From contig NZ_SKCD01000055.1 in the NCBI RefSeq assembly GCF_006542765.1, forward strand, positions 275,757 to 339,756: a stretch of DNA of 64,000 nucleotides. Direction: 5' to 3'. A program made the position numbers and the translations under genes. The notes beneath the pieces were generated by a model that worked only from the letters and a program-made list of their open reading frames with translations, was not told where the DNA came from and ran no database searches. Source of the stretch: Paenibacillus luteus. GTDB lineage: Bacteria; Bacillota; Bacilli; Paenibacillales; Paenibacillaceae. Of the stretch, positions 44,608 through 53,016 are shown piece by piece (within the stretch, counting starts at the first letter, position 1; each line of letters begins with the position of its first letter).

Positions 44608-45102
44608 TCAAACGTGCGTAGGAGCTTTCACCAATTTCTGAATGTGGCTTTCGATTTGCTCCGGTGTATCCTTCGGGCTGAAGCGCTTCAGCACTTTGCC
44701 ATTCTGATCGACGAGAAATTTCGTGAAGTTCCATTTGATGGATTTGGTGCCAAGGAAACCACGTGCTTCATTTGTCAAATGCTGAAACAAAGGATGCGCG
44801 CTGCTGCCGTTAACATCGATCTTCGCGTACAGCGGGAAGGAAACACCGAAGTTGATCTCGCAGGCTTCCGCTACTTTACTGTTGTCGCTAAGCTCCTGAT
44901 TGGCAAATTGGGAGGAAGGGAAGCCTAGAACGGCAAAACCCTGCTGGTTGTAGCTGTCGTGGAGCTTCTGTAGTCCCTTGAACTGCGGGGCAAGGCCGCA
45001 TTTGGTAGCCGTGTTCACGATCAGCATGACCTTTCCTTTGTAAGGAGCAAGCGTTTGGGATTCGCCTTTAATTGTCTTCACTTCAATATCGTATATGGAC
45101 AT
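44608..45102 (-). CDS. Glutathione peroxidase-family thiol peroxidase
   Basis: A 164-residue peroxidase that reduces hydroperoxides, probably using thioredoxin rather than glutathione in these bacteria. The catalytic Cys is in NTATKCGLAPQFKGLQ, the Gln in LGFPSSQFANQE, and the Trp-Asn in IKWNFTKFLVDQNG. Length fits the family. GGAGG lies eight bases before ATG 45102; a GTG at 45117 overlaps that site. It is the first of several stress-related genes nearby. Confidence 0.93.
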   Translation of the reverse strand: MSIYDIEVKTIKGESQTLAPYKGKVMLIVNTATKCGLAPQFKGLQKLHDSYNQQGFAVLGFPSSQFANQELSDNSKVAEACEINFGVSFPLYAKIDVNGSSAHPLFQHLTNEARGFLGTKSIKWNFTKFLVDQNGKVLKRFSPKDTPEQIESHIQKLVKAPTHV

Positions 45103-45179
45103 AAGAAAAACCTCCACGAATTCATTTTATATTTTGTATGATTTAATTTTACGCAATATAAAAAGAAATGTCAAACGAA

Positions 45180-45227
45180 AAGAAGAGAGAGGCTGTCCTC
45201 CTTCAAAAGGAACAGCCTCTCTCTTCT
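45180..45227 (-). terminator. Terminator of the stress-protein gene
   Basis: AAGAGAGAGGCTGT pairs with ACAGCCTCTCTCTT over 14 bp, followed on the minus strand by a T-rich CTTCTTTTCGTTT. A second small stem (CTCCTT/AAGGA) caps it. Confidence 0.8.
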
Positions 45228-45293
45228 ATCGGTTACGACTGCAGCTCAGGCAGAAGACGGCGACTGCCGTTTAGGTTTGTGAGAATAAAACCA

Positions 45294-45788
45294 CTATTCA
45301 AGGATGATGTTGGATGCTCCGGCACGTCGCAGCAAGACGTCAGCCTCAGCTTCGGTCTCCGTTTCAGTCAAGAGCAGAATCTTTCCTTGCTCAATGGCAT
45401 CGCCGCATACTTCCACTAGCCTGCCTGGTATGCCAATATCATGCAGAACGTCTTGAGTGCGGGCGCGCTCGTCCACATCCGCATCCGTCACTCCAATAAC
45501 GACGCCGGGACTTGCTCCGACTCCGAGTCCTCCGGCTACATAGCCTCCCGAGGCAATTGGTGCAGCTCCGATCGCTGGGACGATTCGCTCGCCGCGCTGC
45601 CCTTGCGCATCTCGAATCTCATACACCTCTTCAACGGGTACGTCAGACTGCGCTGCAAGGATTGGGGCAGCTTCTTTATTTTTTACAAAAATTCGCAAGT
45701 TGTGATTGCCTGTAGTTGTGGATTGAAAAGCTTGAATAGCTTCCAATACGCCTTCTTCTTTTTCGAAAATACCGATGGTCACCTTCAT
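45294..45788 (-). CDS. General stress protein 17M-like (YflT-type) protein
   Basis: A 164-residue cytoplasmic protein. The N-terminal 45 residues (KVTIGIFEKEEGVLEAIQAF) match the start of the general stress protein 17M/YflT domain. A Gly/Ala-rich central stretch (near 70-95) follows, in the position where related proteins keep a glycine-zipper-like region. The C-terminal part repeats a similar alpha/beta unit. Family members are induced by general stress; the molecular activity is unknown. GGAGGG precedes the ATG. The gene sits between a peroxidase and an aldo-keto reductase. Confidence 0.72.
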   Translation of the reverse strand: MKVTIGIFEKEEGVLEAIQAFQSTTTGNHNLRIFVKNKEAAPILAAQSDVPVEEVYEIRDAQGQRGERIVPAIGAAPIASGGYVAGGLGVGASPGVVIGVTDADVDERARTQDVLHDIGIPGRLVEVCGDAIEQGKILLLTETETEAEADVLLRRAGASNIILE

Positions 45789-45870
45789 GGTGAGCCCTCC
45801 TCTCGCGATTAAGCTAATATGAGGTTACATTCTCATATACCCTTATTGGCGAGGTTTGAATCGAAGGCTA

Positions 45871-46848
45871 TTATCGGCAAGCAAACAATGACACCTTGCT
45901 TATTTCCTCGATTTCATCCGCGGTTAACTGGAAGCGCATGGCCTTCACGTTTTGCTCGGCGTGATGGATCTTGGACGCGCCGGGAATAGCAAATACCGTT
46001 TCGCCATGTGCGTGAATCAGCCAGTTCAGTGCCGTTTGCGTAGCTGTAGCCTGATGTCTGCTGGCGACCAGCTCCAATGTATCGATTAGCGGCCGAGACC
46101 GCCTAAGTCCCTCGGCACGGAAAGGCGTGCTGAATTTTCGGGGTCCGCTGATTGCTTTGACAAGCTCAGGGTTATGATGGAACTTTCCGCTTAATATGCC
46201 CTGCTCAAGGGGAGAATACGCAATAATCGCAATGCCGAGCTCTTTGGCGGTGTCCAGTATTCCGTTTTGCTCAATGCGGCGATCCAGCAGGCTATATTTG
46301 ACCTGATTGGAGGCCAGCCGCAAGCCTTGCGCTCTTAATACGCGGTCAGCTTCGCGCATTTGCTTGGCCGAAAAATTGCTTACGCCAATATGTTGAATTT
46401 TACCCGCAGCTGCGAGCTTGGCCATCTCCTTCATCTCACTGCTTACCGAGGACAAGGAGAAAGGCTGATGCACCTGATGCAGATGGATGGTGCGTCCTTC
46501 AAGCAAATGAATACGTTCATCAATGGTTTTGCCAATATTGCTTGCAGTCCGCATCAGCGGCCACCACTTGGTGGCTATATAAGTGTTACTGTCAGCAGGA
46601 AGGGCTTCGCGGAGGGCACGCGCGAGCAGTTGCTCGGATTGGCCATTGCCGTAGATCTCGGCCGTATCGAACCAATTGATGCCGCCTTCATAGCTCGTTC
46701 GGACAATCTCATTTATCATATCGCTTTGAAGAACAGGCCAGAACTTGCCGACAAGCCCAGTACCGTTGCTGAATTGCCAGCAGCCAAGGCCGAGTGGCGA
46801 CAGCTGCAGATTCGTAGGGCCAAAGGGACGAAGAAAGCTTTCAGTCAC
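45871..46848 (-). CDS. Aldo/keto reductase
   Basis: A 325-residue NADPH-dependent oxidoreductase with an (alpha/beta)8 barrel. The catalytic tetrad is visible: Asp in WFDTAEIYGNGQSE, Tyr in the same segment, Lys in IATKWW, and His in IHLHQVHQP. The cofactor end motif FAIPGASKIHHAEQN is present. The substrate is unknown; relatives detoxify aldehydes. The start is GTG at 46848, with AGGAGGT seven bases before it. It follows the OhrR-like regulator by 48 bp on the same strand and is probably co-transcribed with it. Confidence 0.9.
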   Translation of the reverse strand: MTESFLRPFGPTNLQLSPLGLGCWQFSNGTGLVGKFWPVLQSDMINEIVRTSYEGGINWFDTAEIYGNGQSEQLLARALREALPADSNTYIATKWWPLMRTASNIGKTIDERIHLLEGRTIHLHQVHQPFSLSSVSSEMKEMAKLAAAGKIQHIGVSNFSAKQMREADRVLRAQGLRLASNQVKYSLLDRRIEQNGILDTAKELGIAIIAYSPLEQGILSGKFHHNPELVKAISGPRKFSTPFRAEGLRRSRPLIDTLELVASRHQATATQTALNWLIHAHGETVFAIPGASKIHHAEQNVKAMRFQLTADEIEEISKVSLFACR

Positions 46849-46896
46849 GGTTGGTACCTCCTGATCAGGTGATGGATGGTTGGAATGTTCTTATAA

Positions 46897-47343
46897 TTAT
46901 TTGGCGGCGTTCTGTTGAATGCGTTGCAGAAATTGATGCATTTGTCCCAGCAGCTCAGCGCCTTCTTCTGGCTTGGCATCCAGCATGCAGGCTAATTGCT
47001 CGGGAAAGCCAAGCGCTTGCTCTTTTAATGCCCTTCCTTGCTTGGTCAGTTCAACAAGAACGCTGCGCTCGTCATTGCGGTCACGTGTTCGCGTAATGTG
47101 ACCAGCGGCTTCCAGTTTCTTGAGCAGCGGAGTCAGAGTGCCGGAATCGAGAAAGAGTTTATGGCCAAGCGCAGTGACCGTCACATGATCCTGTTCCCAT
47201 AACGCTAGCATCGTTACATATTGCGTATAGGTCAAATCAATCTTTTCGAGCATCGGGCGATACAGCTTCGTAATCTCCCGAGAGCAAGCATAAAAGGCGA
47301 AGCAGATCTGGTTGTCTAATTTTAAAATATCATTGCTGTCCAT
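46897..47343 (-). CDS. ohrR: OhrR-like MarR-family peroxide-sensing repressor
   Basis: A 148-residue winged-helix repressor. The N-terminal LDNQICFAFYACSREITKLY contains the reactive Cys at position 13 or so that OhrR proteins oxidise with organic hydroperoxides. The wing region reads TRDRNDERSVLVELTKQGR, and the recognition helix lies near LFLDSGTLTPLLKKLE. Oxidation releases DNA and derepresses targets. GGAGG precedes ATG 47343. An OhrR-like palindrome lies about 85 bp upstream, suggesting autoregulation, and the following aldo-keto reductase is a likely target. No ohrA gene is in the window. Confidence 0.9.
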   Translation of the reverse strand: MDSNDILKLDNQICFAFYACSREITKLYRPMLEKIDLTYTQYVTMLALWEQDHVTVTALGHKLFLDSGTLTPLLKKLEAAGHITRTRDRNDERSVLVELTKQGRALKEQALGFPEQLACMLDAKPEEGAELLGQMHQFLQRIQQNAAK

Positions 47344-47427
47344 GTTGTGATCCTCCAAAGGAAGGTGTATTTGTTGAATGTTTAGAATACTCGTTTGCTA
47401 GGTATTGTGCCCTGTATCTAAATTTAG

Positions 47428-47442
47428 TAAAATTAAATTGTT
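47428..47442. promoter_or_regulatory. OhrR-like operator
   Basis: TAAAATTAAATTGTT matches 13 of 15 positions of the Bacillus OhrR half-operator TACAATTAAATTGTA. It lies in an AT-rich promoter region upstream of ohrR, next to a further TACAATATAG at 47449. Confidence 0.55.
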
Positions 47443-47564
47443 ATAAATACAATATAGTGGAAGCGGCACTAAGCTGTCAATGCAGGCGTAAGGCTCCTTC
47501 TATTTGAAGAGAGACCGTAATCTATGCTATAGTTACAGCGTTTATTCATGAAGGAGTGAGAAGG

Positions 47565-47801
47565 ATGTCGCATACCGCGAATGAAGTTGCAGAATGGATG
47601 TTAAATGAATTGAAAGAAAAAGGGATTTTACATCAAAGTGCTGCCGTGGAGTATATCAAATGCCAATTTGGCGAATCGTTTATTTATATTAACGAACACG
47701 GCAATGCTTCCATCGATAAAGAAGTAAAGAAGGTTTTTCGCAAGCTGCATAAAGGGAAAGCGGCTTGGGAGAGAGACGGATTTTTCTGGGGCTGGAGTTA
47801 G
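47565..47801 (+). CDS. Small conserved protein (DUF6953-like)
   Basis: A 78-residue soluble protein. It begins MSHTANEVAEWMLNELKEKG and ends KGKAAWERDGFFWGWS, a C-terminal aromatic signature of a small conserved family in Bacilli with no known function. The centre (IKCQFGESFIYINEHGNASI) looks like a compact wing. AAGGAG lies before ATG 47565. It is convergent with nothing and appears to be alone on the plus strand. Confidence 0.65.
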   Translation: MSHTANEVAEWMLNELKEKGILHQSAAVEYIKCQFGESFIYINEHGNASIDKEVKKVFRKLHKGKAAWERDGFFWGWS

Positions 47802-47877
47802 CCCATTAGTGGCAAGCATGGCATTTTAGGCAAAAAAAACGGGCACCTTCGTTTATCGTCCATTTTAGCATAACGGC

Positions 47878-47998
47878 TTGACAAAGATAACTGTAACTAT
47901 TAAACTTACAGTATGGAAGTTCAACATAAGACGTCACTTGAGAAATCGAATGTGCAGCGTCTACTTTTTTACAGTAAGTGTAATGAAAAGAGTTACAG
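47878..47998 (+). promoter_or_regulatory. Promoter with repeated TTACAG/CTGTAA elements
   Basis: TTGACA (47878), 17 bases, TAAACT (47901) forms a promoter. Its -10 is covered by the inverted pair CTGTAA (47891-47896) and TTACAG (47906-47911). Two more TTACAG copies follow at 47969 and 47993, the latter within AGTTACAGTT. The spacing suggests an operator cluster for an unidentified regulator of the gene at 48042. Confidence 0.45.
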
Positions 47999-48041
47999 TT
48001 AAGGGGCTAGTCTAACTATTAGGGATAGGTGGTGTTGGAAG

Positions 48042-48410
48042 ATGAAATTCAACATAAGCGACTGGGTACAAGGGAAAACAAAAGATGGCGAGCTTATTCA
48101 CGGATTTGTCGAAACAATCGATATTTTACAGGGCTTTGTAACTGTGAATGTTGTGAAGTCGGATAACGAGGAAGTGATTGGCAAAATCGTTGCTGTTCGC
48201 TCATCCTGGCTCAAAAACGTATCCGACATTGCTGTAGATGATGGCCAGCTTTTTCAAAACTCAATCAACTTGGCACTGGATACTTGGGATGAGGCCTGGT
48301 TTATGGAGCTGACCAACACACGCAAAGCAAGCGAGGGTGCTGCCGCTCAAGCGGGAGACAAATCGAATATATATTCATTTCCGGTTAATCGGCTAGGCCA
48401 ATCTGCATAA
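48042..48410 (+). CDS. IDEAL-domain-like small protein
   Basis: A 122-residue protein. The N-terminal 55 residues (FNISDWVQGKTKDGELIHGF) look like a small beta-barrel of a kind often seen at the start of Bacillota regulatory proteins. The region near 80-100 (INLALDTWDEAWFMELTNT) resembles the IDEAL motif, a short helix with conserved Ile-Asp-Glu-Ala-Leu-like residues and a DEAWFMEL core. The role of such proteins is mostly unknown. A GATAGGTGG lies before the ATG. An unusual repeat-rich promoter precedes it. Confidence 0.65.
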   Translation: MKFNISDWVQGKTKDGELIHGFVETIDILQGFVTVNVVKSDNEEVIGKIVAVRSSWLKNVSDIAVDDGQLFQNSINLALDTWDEAWFMELTNTRKASEGAAAQAGDKSNIYSFPVNRLGQSA

Positions 48411-48449
48411 GATTAGCGGCGCCGATCGAATAGTACGAATAGCAATGAG

Positions 48450-48491
48450 AAAAAGGATGATGCCAGCGTTTGCTGGTGTTATCCTTTTTTT
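48450..48491. terminator. Bidirectional terminator between IDEAL-like and sbnB genes
   Basis: AAAAAGGATGATGCCAGC pairs with GCTGGTGTTATCCTTTTT with one mismatch-like bulge and a GTTT loop, then a T-run. The opposite strand also ends in CCTTTTTCTC. Confidence 0.82.
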
Positions 48492-48598
48492 GTGGGTGCT
48501 GCTACTTCCAAGCCATGTCTAGAAAACCTAATCTCGTTCGAAGTACCTGCCGGTACGTGGGCGGTCTTCGAATCCATAAGTGCGAAGGCTGTCAGGCC

Positions 48599-49588
48599 TT
48601 ATTTTACCTGCAATCCAATGCCCAGAACACTGGCTTGATCAACAAAGTAACGTGCCGCAGCCATATCGAATACAGCCATCCCCATCGGGCAAAACAAGAC
48701 GGTTTCATCTTTGGCAAAAGGGGCCAGCGCTCCTCTGCACACCACATCGGTCAAAGAAAGAGTGTGCGCTTTAGTTAAGCCTCGTTCCAAATGCAGCTGC
48801 TCAATGTCGGTATTCTCGCGGCAAACCTCTTCCCACTCATCGACGACAATCGCTTGGATGCGGTCGATAGCCGCGGTTGTATAGTCTCTTAAGGACACAT
48901 CCAACAGCAGGCTGCCTGGGGAAGGCGGACGGTCGATATAGCGTTGATTGCTCACCGTGCAGGTGATAATAAGATCGCAGGCTTCGTATAGCTGTTGCCA
49001 GCTGTCCGCTACCCGAGTGCGCGCACGCAGAGGCTGGTCCTCAGCCGCTAGTTGCGAGTGGCTCAGCTCGCATCCCCTTAAATCATAAATATATGCCTCT
49101 TCGATGTGTTCGTTATACAATTGGCCGCACATTTCGTAGTGCAGCTGTCCGACTGGTCCGAATCCAATAATGCCGAGCCTCAGCCGTCTTTTCTCTCCTT
49201 GTGCTTTCAAATAATGTCGAAGCAGCAAGCCGCTGACGGCGGCTGTACGGGCCGCGCTTGGCAACGCCGAGTTGATTATGGCATAAGGGATGCCAGTATC
49301 GGCGTGGTTTAGCAGCGTAACGCTGTGTGCTCGCGGCAATCCGGCATTAATATTGCCTGGAAAGCTCGCAATCCATTTGATGCCCGCTGTCTGTACATTG
49401 CCTCCCGCATAAGCAGGCATAGCGATAATTCGATTGTCCGGATTGCCGTAACGTAAGTAAGGCTTAATAGGCTGCGCAAAATCACCGGATTCCAGAATGT
49501 GTACCGCAGCTTCCGTGCTGTGAACGAGCTCTTTCCAGTGCAGGCCGATTGTGCGAATATGCTCATCACCGAGGTATAACACAGTCAT
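48599..49588 (-). CDS. sbnB: SbnB-like N-(2-amino-2-carboxyethyl)-L-glutamate dehydrogenase
   Basis: A protein of about 329 residues of the ornithine cyclodeaminase/mu-crystallin fold. SbnB oxidises the SbnA product with NAD+ to give L-2,3-diaminopropionate and 2-oxoglutarate. The Rossmann motif is LGIIGFGPVGQLHYEM; RYGNPDNRIIAMPAY and CTVSNQRYID fit SbnB proteins. The start is uncertain: AAAGGA lies only two bases before ATG 49588 but eight before GTG 49582, and the frame is open to an ATG at 49615. It is the last gene of an adenylate enzyme-sbnA-sbnB operon. Confidence 0.85.
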   Translation of the reverse strand: MTVLYLGDEHIRTIGLHWKELVHSTEAAVHILESGDFAQPIKPYLRYGNPDNRIIAMPAYAGGNVQTAGIKWIASFPGNINAGLPRAHSVTLLNHADTGIPYAIINSALPSAARTAAVSGLLLRHYLKAQGEKRRLRLGIIGFGPVGQLHYEMCGQLYNEHIEEAYIYDLRGCELSHSQLAAEDQPLRARTRVADSWQQLYEACDLIITCTVSNQRYIDRPPSPGSLLLDVSLRDYTTAAIDRIQAIVVDEWEEVCRENTDIEQLHLERGLTKAHTLSLTDVVCRGALAPFAKDETVLFCPMGMAVFDMAAARYFVDQASVLGIGLQVK

Positions 49589-49631
49589 GTTCCTTTCGAT
49601 GGCAGGATAAGGCATCCTATGTCGATGCGCT

Positions 49632-50594
49632 TTAAGCGTTAAAAGATTGGCCGAATTGCTGCTTCACCCATTCATCGTTATACACCGTATCCATATAGCG
49701 TTCTCCGCGATCATGCAAAATAACGGCACAGACGGAATGGTCGGGAAGCTCCTGTTCAATCGATTTCAAGGCATGAATAACGGCGCCGGAGGAAGGTCCG
49801 GCAAGCAGTGATTCCTCCTTGACGAGCAGTCGGCAGCCGGCTACCATGTTTTGGTCTGTGACTTTTATCTCTTGATCTGTAAATGGTCTCTCGCCAAATG
49901 GAGGAACGATGCCGGCTCCAAGTCCGGGAAAACGCCGGTTGCCGTTCGCCCCGCCAAAGATGACGCTGCCCGCCGCATCCACGGCGATCACTTTCGTCGC
50001 AAGCTTATGGTCTTTAATATATTGGGCGCAGCCGAGCATGGTTCCGCAGGTGCTGACCCCGCCGATTATGTAATCGACTTGGCCAAGCTCCTCAATAACC
50101 TCGCGCATGGTTCCTTCATAATGGGAGAGATAATTGTTCTTGTTGGCATATTGATTCGGCCAGAAGCTATTCGGAATACGTTCTAATAATTGCCGTACTC
50201 GGCTCAGCCTTGCTGGCAGAAATTCTCCCGATTGTGGATCGGGTTCATGAACCAGTTCAATATGTGCGCCGTAGGCTTGCATGATGCGAATGTTTTGCTG
50301 CGTCGCTTTGGGATCAATGACGCTAATGAAGCCCATGCCCAAATAGGAGCAGATGGCTGCAAGGCTAATCGCCATATTGCCAGAGCTGGATTCGATGATG
50401 ACTGAGCCGGACCCAATCAGTCCCTCCTCCCAAGCGGCGTTAATGATTCGGGCGGCGGATCTATCCTTGGCGCTGCCTCCGGGGTTAAGCAGCTCCAGCT
50501 TGGCGTGGACGGTGATGCCGCGATCATTGGCAAAGAGCTTGGAGAGCTGGACGAGCGGCGTATTCCCAATGACAGACAATATATTTCTTCCCAT
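49632..50594 (-). CDS. sbnA: SbnA-like N-(2-amino-2-carboxyethyl)-L-glutamate synthase
   Basis: A 320-residue PLP enzyme of the cysteine synthase fold. SbnA condenses O-phospho-L-serine with L-glutamate, the first step to L-2,3-diaminopropionate. The PLP Lys is in LNPGGSAKDRSAARI, the Ser/Asn loop in ESSSGNMAISLA, and the phosphate loop in GGVSTCGTMLG. SSSGNM, in place of the TSGNTG typical of cysteine synthases, fits the SbnA branch. GGAG precedes the ATG, and the gap to the preceding gene is 12 bp. Confidence 0.88.
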   Translation of the reverse strand: MGRNILSVIGNTPLVQLSKLFANDRGITVHAKLELLNPGGSAKDRSAARIINAAWEEGLIGSGSVIIESSSGNMAISLAAICSYLGMGFISVIDPKATQQNIRIMQAYGAHIELVHEPDPQSGEFLPARLSRVRQLLERIPNSFWPNQYANKNNYLSHYEGTMREVIEELGQVDYIIGGVSTCGTMLGCAQYIKDHKLATKVIAVDAAGSVIFGGANGNRRFPGLGAGIVPPFGERPFTDQEIKVTDQNMVAGCRLLVKEESLLAGPSSGAVIHALKSIEQELPDHSVCAVILHDRGERYMDTVYNDEWVKQQFGQSFNA

Positions 50595-50606
50595 CGACGA
50601 TTCTCC

Positions 50607-51854
50607 TTAGAAATAAATTTTTTTGGATTTCACCGCCCCGCGTTCCAACTGTTCGTTATCCGCAGCACGTGTCACCGTAATGCCCTCGAGCATACGATTT
50701 TCAATCATTTGTCCAATTTCCCCAATGGTATGCTCGATAGCATGCCGAATATCAGCCAGTCGCTCTTCGTCTAGCATTTTGCTGCGGATATGAACGGACA
50801 GCCTGTTATTGCGCAGGCTCACACGCAGCTCGGCATCGGGCACAAAACGATTCACGACGCTTTCGATGTCGTATAGGCTGATTTTTTCCCCATGCTTGAG
50901 TTCGCTGCCGATCCGCTTAACGATGCAGCGGAAAGATTGCCTTTCCTGTCCATCAACCAAGATCGTCTGGAAATCCCGGACAACGTCATAAGTGACGTAT
51001 CGTAGTGCCGGAAACACAGTGCGATTGGAGGAAGTCAGCACGAGGACACTTTCGCTCGCCGGCAGCGGTTCGAAGCGTGGATCGATTTGCTCGGCAGGCA
51101 AGGCTTCTGCATAAATGCCGTCCACGAAAAGGTATCGGCCTAAGGTGTGGGAGTAGGATGCGATTGCTCCAATTTCAATGGAGCCATAGGTATCCAAAAC
51201 ATCTGTAGGCTCAATCCCGAAGCGTGCGGCGATATTTGCCTGCCAATCCAGAGGAGCCATTTCGCCTACGAGAATGATCTTTCGGATGCCAAACTGTTTT
51301 AGATCATCCGCGGCAGAAGCAATCGCGTCCAAAATCGACGGCATCGTGTAGAACAGATCCGGCTTGAAGGAGGAAAGCTTGCGGATATGCTCCTCGATGG
51401 GTAGGGCGAAGGACAAGGAATCCGCCTCGTAGCCGAGGCTCGCAAAGATGGACATCGCAGTGCTTGCCGCGTGTCCGGTTCCCATATCCGCCAGCGCTTT
51501 GCGAAAGGGGGGTGCTGTTTGCTGCCCGGTGATTTCGGCGTTGAGCCACTCTTGAAAGGAGGCTTTTTTTGCAGCGATATAGTGCTCGTCGTCCTCTGGG
51601 GAATAATAGATCGCCTTCCGAATTCCCGAGGAGGTGCCGGATGTCTTGTATACCGATAGCCCGGGTTCGGTTCTTGCCGCTGCAGCGTAATAATGCTGCT
51701 CCAGTCGTTCAGAGGTGATCAGCGGAAGATCACTCAGAATTGTTGATTCGCAGGACTCGGGAGTAATTCCTTGCTGGGAGAGAAGCGTGCTGTACCAAGG
51801 GTGGAACTGACAAGTACGCTGAATGAGGGAGTGAAGTGGAAGGATCAGCTGCAT
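50607..51854 (-). CDS. Adenylate-forming enzyme (PaaK/CapK-like)
   Basis: A 415-residue enzyme of the acyl-adenylate superfamily, related to phenylacetate-CoA ligases. The ATP-binding Ser/Thr loop is VYKTSGTSSGIRKAIYY, and LDTYGSIEIGAIA corresponds to the YGxTE core motif. The C-terminal small domain is present. It probably activates a carboxylic acid as an AMP ester. Being first in an operon with sbnA and sbnB, it may activate diaminopropionate or an acid joined to it, but no carrier protein or condensation domain is adjacent. AGGAGGT lies ten bases before ATG 51854; the upstream TTG at 51881 lies before that site. Confidence 0.8.
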   Translation of the reverse strand: MQLILPLHSLIQRTCQFHPWYSTLLSQQGITPESCESTILSDLPLITSERLEQHYYAAAARTEPGLSVYKTSGTSSGIRKAIYYSPEDDEHYIAAKKASFQEWLNAEITGQQTAPPFRKALADMGTGHAASTAMSIFASLGYEADSLSFALPIEEHIRKLSSFKPDLFYTMPSILDAIASAADDLKQFGIRKIILVGEMAPLDWQANIAARFGIEPTDVLDTYGSIEIGAIASYSHTLGRYLFVDGIYAEALPAEQIDPRFEPLPASESVLVLTSSNRTVFPALRYVTYDVVRDFQTILVDGQERQSFRCIVKRIGSELKHGEKISLYDIESVVNRFVPDAELRVSLRNNRLSVHIRSKMLDEERLADIRHAIEHTIGEIGQMIENRMLEGITVTRAADNEQLERGAVKSKKIYF

Positions 51855-52016
51855 TTGGTTTTTCGACCTCCTATAGGACAAATATCACGGTTAACTGGGT
51901 TACTAAAGCATATGTTGCTGCCGGATACAGGTTCAAGTTATGGGGACAGCCGCCTACATCCAATTTGCAAAAGGTTCGTATGCTAAGGAGAGCAGATAGG
52001 GAACGGAGGGGTTTTC

Positions 52017-52847
52017 ATGGGAAAGAAAAGAGGGGCGGCATTGAAACGTGTTCGGAGTGTAGCGGATAAGTGGGCCAAGACGCAGCTGTACCAAAGGGAT
52101 GCCATACTGAAAAAGCATTTGCCTGCCACAAGCAGAATGACGAAGGACAGCTTGCTTGGCATGCTGCAGCAATGGGGAATGGTCTATGTGAAGCCCAGAA
52201 GAGGGGCGCAGGGCTATGGCGTGATGCGGGCTGAGCTTAATAAGGGAAAAGGTGTGGGGAAATTGGGTCACCTTTATGCTTATCAGCTAGGAACGAGAAA
52301 GCTGAGCTTCGGTACTTATGAGGCGTTTTATCAGTCGATAGCCAAGGCTGTAAAAGGGGAAGATTATTTGGTTCAGAAAGGCATCCACCTGCTCAAGCAC
52401 CAGGGTCGCCCGTTTGATATTCGCGTTGTTGTGCAGCGAGCGCCGTGCGGCGGCTGGGAAGCGACCGGGACCCTAGGGAGGGTGGCTCATCCAGATAAAA
52501 TCGTAACCAATGGCAGCCAGGGAGGAACGATCTATCCGACGGCATATTTGCTGCGCAAGCACACTAAAGCTGCAGAGCGAAAAAGCATGCTGAATTATAT
52601 GGATCAGTTGGGCGTTCGTTCCGCCAAGAAGCTGGAGCGGGCGTATCCTGGTATCAAGGAGATCGGATTGGATCTGGCTATTGACCGCCGGCTAAAGCCA
52701 TGGATTCTCGAGGTGAATACAGTGCCGGACCCTTGTCCGTTTACCCTCCTAGAGGACCAGTCCATGCTCCGCAAAATCATTCGCTACGGCAGAGCATACG
52801 GCAAAACGTATGCGCTCAACTGTAAAAAAGCGAAGCGCGGACTATAA
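52017..52847 (+). CDS. YheC/YheD-type ATP-grasp protein
   Basis: A 276-residue protein with the ATP-grasp fold of the YheC/YheD spore-coat-associated family. GMVYVKPRRGAQGYGVM is the ATP-binding lysine/glycine region; GRPFDIRVVVQR and LDLAIDRRLKPWILEVNTVPD carry the metal- and ATP-binding acidic residues. In Bacillus these proteins are found in the spore coat; their ligase substrate is unknown. A GGAGG lies before the ATG. It is divergent from the diaminopropionate operon, so either a shared intergenic promoter region or simple adjacency is possible. Confidence 0.88.
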   Translation: MGKKRGAALKRVRSVADKWAKTQLYQRDAILKKHLPATSRMTKDSLLGMLQQWGMVYVKPRRGAQGYGVMRAELNKGKGVGKLGHLYAYQLGTRKLSFGTYEAFYQSIAKAVKGEDYLVQKGIHLLKHQGRPFDIRVVVQRAPCGGWEATGTLGRVAHPDKIVTNGSQGGTIYPTAYLLRKHTKAAERKSMLNYMDQLGVRSAKKLERAYPGIKEIGLDLAIDRRLKPWILEVNTVPDPCPFTLLEDQSMLRKIIRYGRAYGKTYALNCKKAKRGL

Positions 52848-52977
52848 TCGGTGCAGTTTGTTCGGAACGAGGCTGCAAGCTCAAATATGCTCTTACAGCG
52901 CTCAAGTAACATTGGTTAGTGACGTGTAAGAACATATAGTTTCTATCAGAGTGAAATCGGCTTCGGGGTTAGCTCGA

Positions 52978-53012
52978 AAGAAGGCTGTAAGCACAAGACG
53001 CTTACAGCCTCT
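52978..53012 (-). terminator. Terminator of pucR
   Basis: On the minus strand GGCTGTAAGC pairs with GCTTACAGCC (10 bp, 7-base loop), followed by TTCTTTC. It lies immediately after the pucR stop codon. Confidence 0.75.
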
Positions 53013-53016
53013 TGCC

